The notes under the pieces were generated by a model. That model had not been told where the DNA came from, made no database searches, and saw nothing but the letters and a program-made list of their open reading frames with translations. From Arsenophonus sp. aPb (GTDB lineage: Bacteria > Pseudomonadota > Gammaproteobacteria > Enterobacterales > Enterobacteriaceae), in assembly GCF_029873475.1 (NCBI RefSeq), contig NZ_CP123499.1, positions 310,001 through 374,000 on the forward strand: a stretch of DNA of 64,000 nt, read 5' to 3'. This document shows, in pieces, positions 63,389 to 64,000 of this stretch. The number at the start of each line of letters is the position of its first letter. Positions within the stretch are counted from its first letter, which is position 1. A program made the position numbers and the translations under genes.

Positions 63389-63656
63389 AAAGATCCTCCA
63401 AGATATTAACTATAAAACAATAGATAAATGACGCAATAATATTTATTATTTTTTGTGATTTAATTCCCATCTATATTAGCTATACTATATTTTTTAAAGT
63501 TTTTTATTAAAAAATATACTATTTAATGTTTTCATTGATGGAAATATTTTAATTAATTAGATAATGCTTTAAAATATAAACATAATATTTAATATTTCAT
63601 AACAAATAGCTATTTATTTTTATATATAAAAATTTCATTTACTAATAAATAAGTGA
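63389..63656. other. AT-rich intergenic region upstream of the ATPase gene
   Basis: This 268-base interval is almost wholly A/T and holds no credible gene. It must contain the promoter of the ATPase-nuclease pair on the minus strand; with so many TATAAT-like strings no single promoter can be chosen by eye. Confidence 0.4.
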
Positions 63657-63962
63657 TTATCTCTCTAAATGATGATCAATGATTTTAAAATGATCACCAT
63701 ACTTATTCAGACAGTGGATAGTCGGCTGATGAGGTAGGGAATTGGATTCTTCCTCTTTTTCGATGTTCTGTTCGCCCTTTTTCTCAATTTCATCCGGTGC
63801 CAGTGGTCGTCGGATAATAGCGTAAAGACTCTCCAGTGTTTTAAAGGTACAGGAGCACTCAATATTTCTGCACTGATGATAGCTCTCTTTAGTTGTTTTA
63901 GACGCATAATAACTGGAACGCACATGCGCCGTTTCACCGCAAACAGGACATCGCATCGCCAT
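63657..63962 (-). CDS. Ogr/Delta-like zinc-finger phage activator
   Basis: Ogr (P2) and Delta (P4) are zinc-finger activators of P2-type late promoters. The 101-residue product has the family finger: MRCPVCGETAHVRSSYYASK, then TTKESYHQCRNIECSCTFKT, with ligands C-x2-C and C-x4-C, and the TLESL stretch. The tail after residue 55 is a longer, acidic extension than in Ogr. ATGs at 63962 and 63956 both fit. It suggests P2-like prophage DNA continuing beyond the right edge of the window. Confidence 0.88.
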   Translation of the reverse strand: MAMRCPVCGETAHVRSSYYASKTTKESYHQCRNIECSCTFKTLESLYAIIRRPLAPDEIEKKGEQNIEKEEESNSLPHQPTIHCLNKYGDHFKIIDHHLER

Positions 63963-64000
63963 AGATAAGCTCGCTCTTAGTTAATTAAATCACTTAAGTG

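Noticed and set aside
1..64000. tRNA or rRNA genes
   Set aside because: No cloverleaf with T-loop GGTTCRA and CCA-like context, and no rRNA-like stretch, was noticed; a tRNAscan run would settle it.

Overview
The window is a low-GC chromosomal segment of a gammaproteobacterium in the order Enterobacterales. Its core genes read as close relatives of Escherichia coli proteins in the expected local order. The low GC, the decaying gene remnants, a contact-dependent inhibition (CDI) locus and an SPI-1/Mxi-Spa-like type III secretion system (T3SS) fit a host-associated member of the Morganellaceae such as Arsenophonus. That genus guess is inference; the order-level call is firm.

Left part (1-11.6 kb): a transcription/translation/RNA-decay block, nusA (5' end cut by the window edge)-infB-rbfA-truB-rpsO-pnp-nlpI-deaD. 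Its RNA regulation is visible: an S15-type leader before rpsO, an RNase III-type hairpin before the TTG-started pnp, and strong terminators after infB, rpsO and deaD.

Accessory island 1 (11.6-29.5 kb) lies between deaD and ubiV. Debris of two regulator genes precedes a CDI locus: cdiB, a 3350-codon cdiA with a VENN boundary and an unrecognised C-terminal toxin, and an overlapping small immunity gene. A SymE-like gene, an XRE regulator and a scar zone follow. The scar holds a tandemly duplicated and broken CHC2-primase gene start, a near-identical fragment of cdiA, and a recombinase tail. Then come a HlyD-type adaptor and two ABC-2 permeases with no ATPase gene beside them.

Core block 2 (29.5-47.7 kb): ubiV-ubiU diverge from ubiT-yhbS (anaerobic ubiquinone synthesis), followed by yhbQ, a YhcN-like gene, yhbP, nrdG-nrdD with NrdR-box-like sites, ridA, pyrI-pyrB with an intact attenuation leader (a 35-residue PyrL peptide whose stop codon lies in the terminator, and a UTP-sensing start site), an rraB with an internal 60-residue duplication, valS, holC, pepA and lptF-lptG.

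Right part (47.7-64 kb): an AmpH-like protein with a lipobox, then one minus-strand T3SS operon in SPI-1 order: truncated sctN, sctO, sctP, sctQ, sctR, sctS, sctT, sctU, a SicA-like chaperone and SipB-, SipC- and SipD-like translocator genes. The SipB-like gene is split by a frameshift in a run of seven A. The ATPase gene sctN keeps only its C-terminal third and abuts phage-type genes: DUF3164, a very AT-rich ATPase plus nuclease-like gene pair that is a candidate defence system, and an Ogr/Delta zinc finger.
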